Of a stretch of 38,738 bases of DNA, positions 38,735 through 38,738 are shown piece by piece (the stretch's first letter is position 1; each line of letters starts with the position of its first letter). The stretch lies in the NCBI RefSeq assembly GCF_000472505.1, contig NZ_KI421429.1, forward strand, positions 1 through 38,738. Reading direction: 5' to 3'. The position numbers were made by a program, and so were the translations under genes. This DNA comes from Luteimonas sp. J29. GTDB taxonomy: Bacteria; Pseudomonadota; Gammaproteobacteria; Xanthomonadales; Xanthomonadaceae. The notes under the pieces are model-generated. The model did no database searches, was not told the DNA's origin, and was given only the letters and a program-made list of their open reading frames with translations.

Positions 38735-38738
38735 GGCC

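Overview
The window is very GC-rich and reads as a chromosomal segment of a Xanthomonadales bacterium of the Lysobacteraceae/Xanthomonadaceae type (Lysobacter, Luteimonas and Pseudoxanthomonas are plausible; the species cannot be fixed from here). The reasons are the backbone order yebC-ruvC-ruvA-kup / ruvB-ybgC-tolQRAB-pal-cpoB-queE-queC-tRNA-Lys, an OpgB of the Xanthomonas type, and GC-rich REP-like palindromes with the sequence style of this family. No phage, insertion sequence, CRISPR array or rRNA is visible.

Layout. At 71-709 a tRNA-Lys gene and a group III truncated haemoglobin diverge. From 697 to 8850 a long minus-strand block carries ruvB, ybgC, tolQ, tolR, tolA, tolB, pal, cpoB, queE and queC: Holliday-junction repair, the Tol-Pal envelope machine and queuosine synthesis. 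From 8975 to 13227 lies a complete napEDABC periplasmic nitrate reductase operon, followed by a luciferase-like flavin oxidoreductase (13336-14343). At 14480-16197 two plus-strand genes overlap by 4 bases: a small exported protein and a signal-less protein with LytM-like and peptidoglycan-binding domains. A two-receiver diguanylate cyclase (16290-17579) follows. The backbone resumes at 17732-21668 with kup, ruvA, ruvC and yebC. Then come a lipase-like hydrolase and a GNAT acetyltransferase (21745-22910), aspS, a plus-strand opgB, fmdB, an unknown lipoprotein, a YheS-type ABC-F protein, a TonB-dependent receptor, a YbaL-type cation:proton antiporter, a CobB-type sirtuin and a MetY-type sulfhydrylase. 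About 715 bases without a gene (36643-37357) hold short GC-rich repeats. The last gene (37358-38677) encodes a secreted protein with an internal duplication.

How the parts work together. The Tol-Pal genes form one envelope machine. NapEDABC is an electron path from quinol to periplasmic nitrate. The globin, preceded by an FNR/Dnr-like palindrome, may serve the same low-oxygen, nitrogen-oxide physiology. The most interesting candidate for an undescribed system is the overlapping pair at 14480-16197, whose form suggests a secreted cell-wall-targeting effector with a periplasmic immunity partner. The second is the apparent leaderless, FNR-type promoter of the globin.
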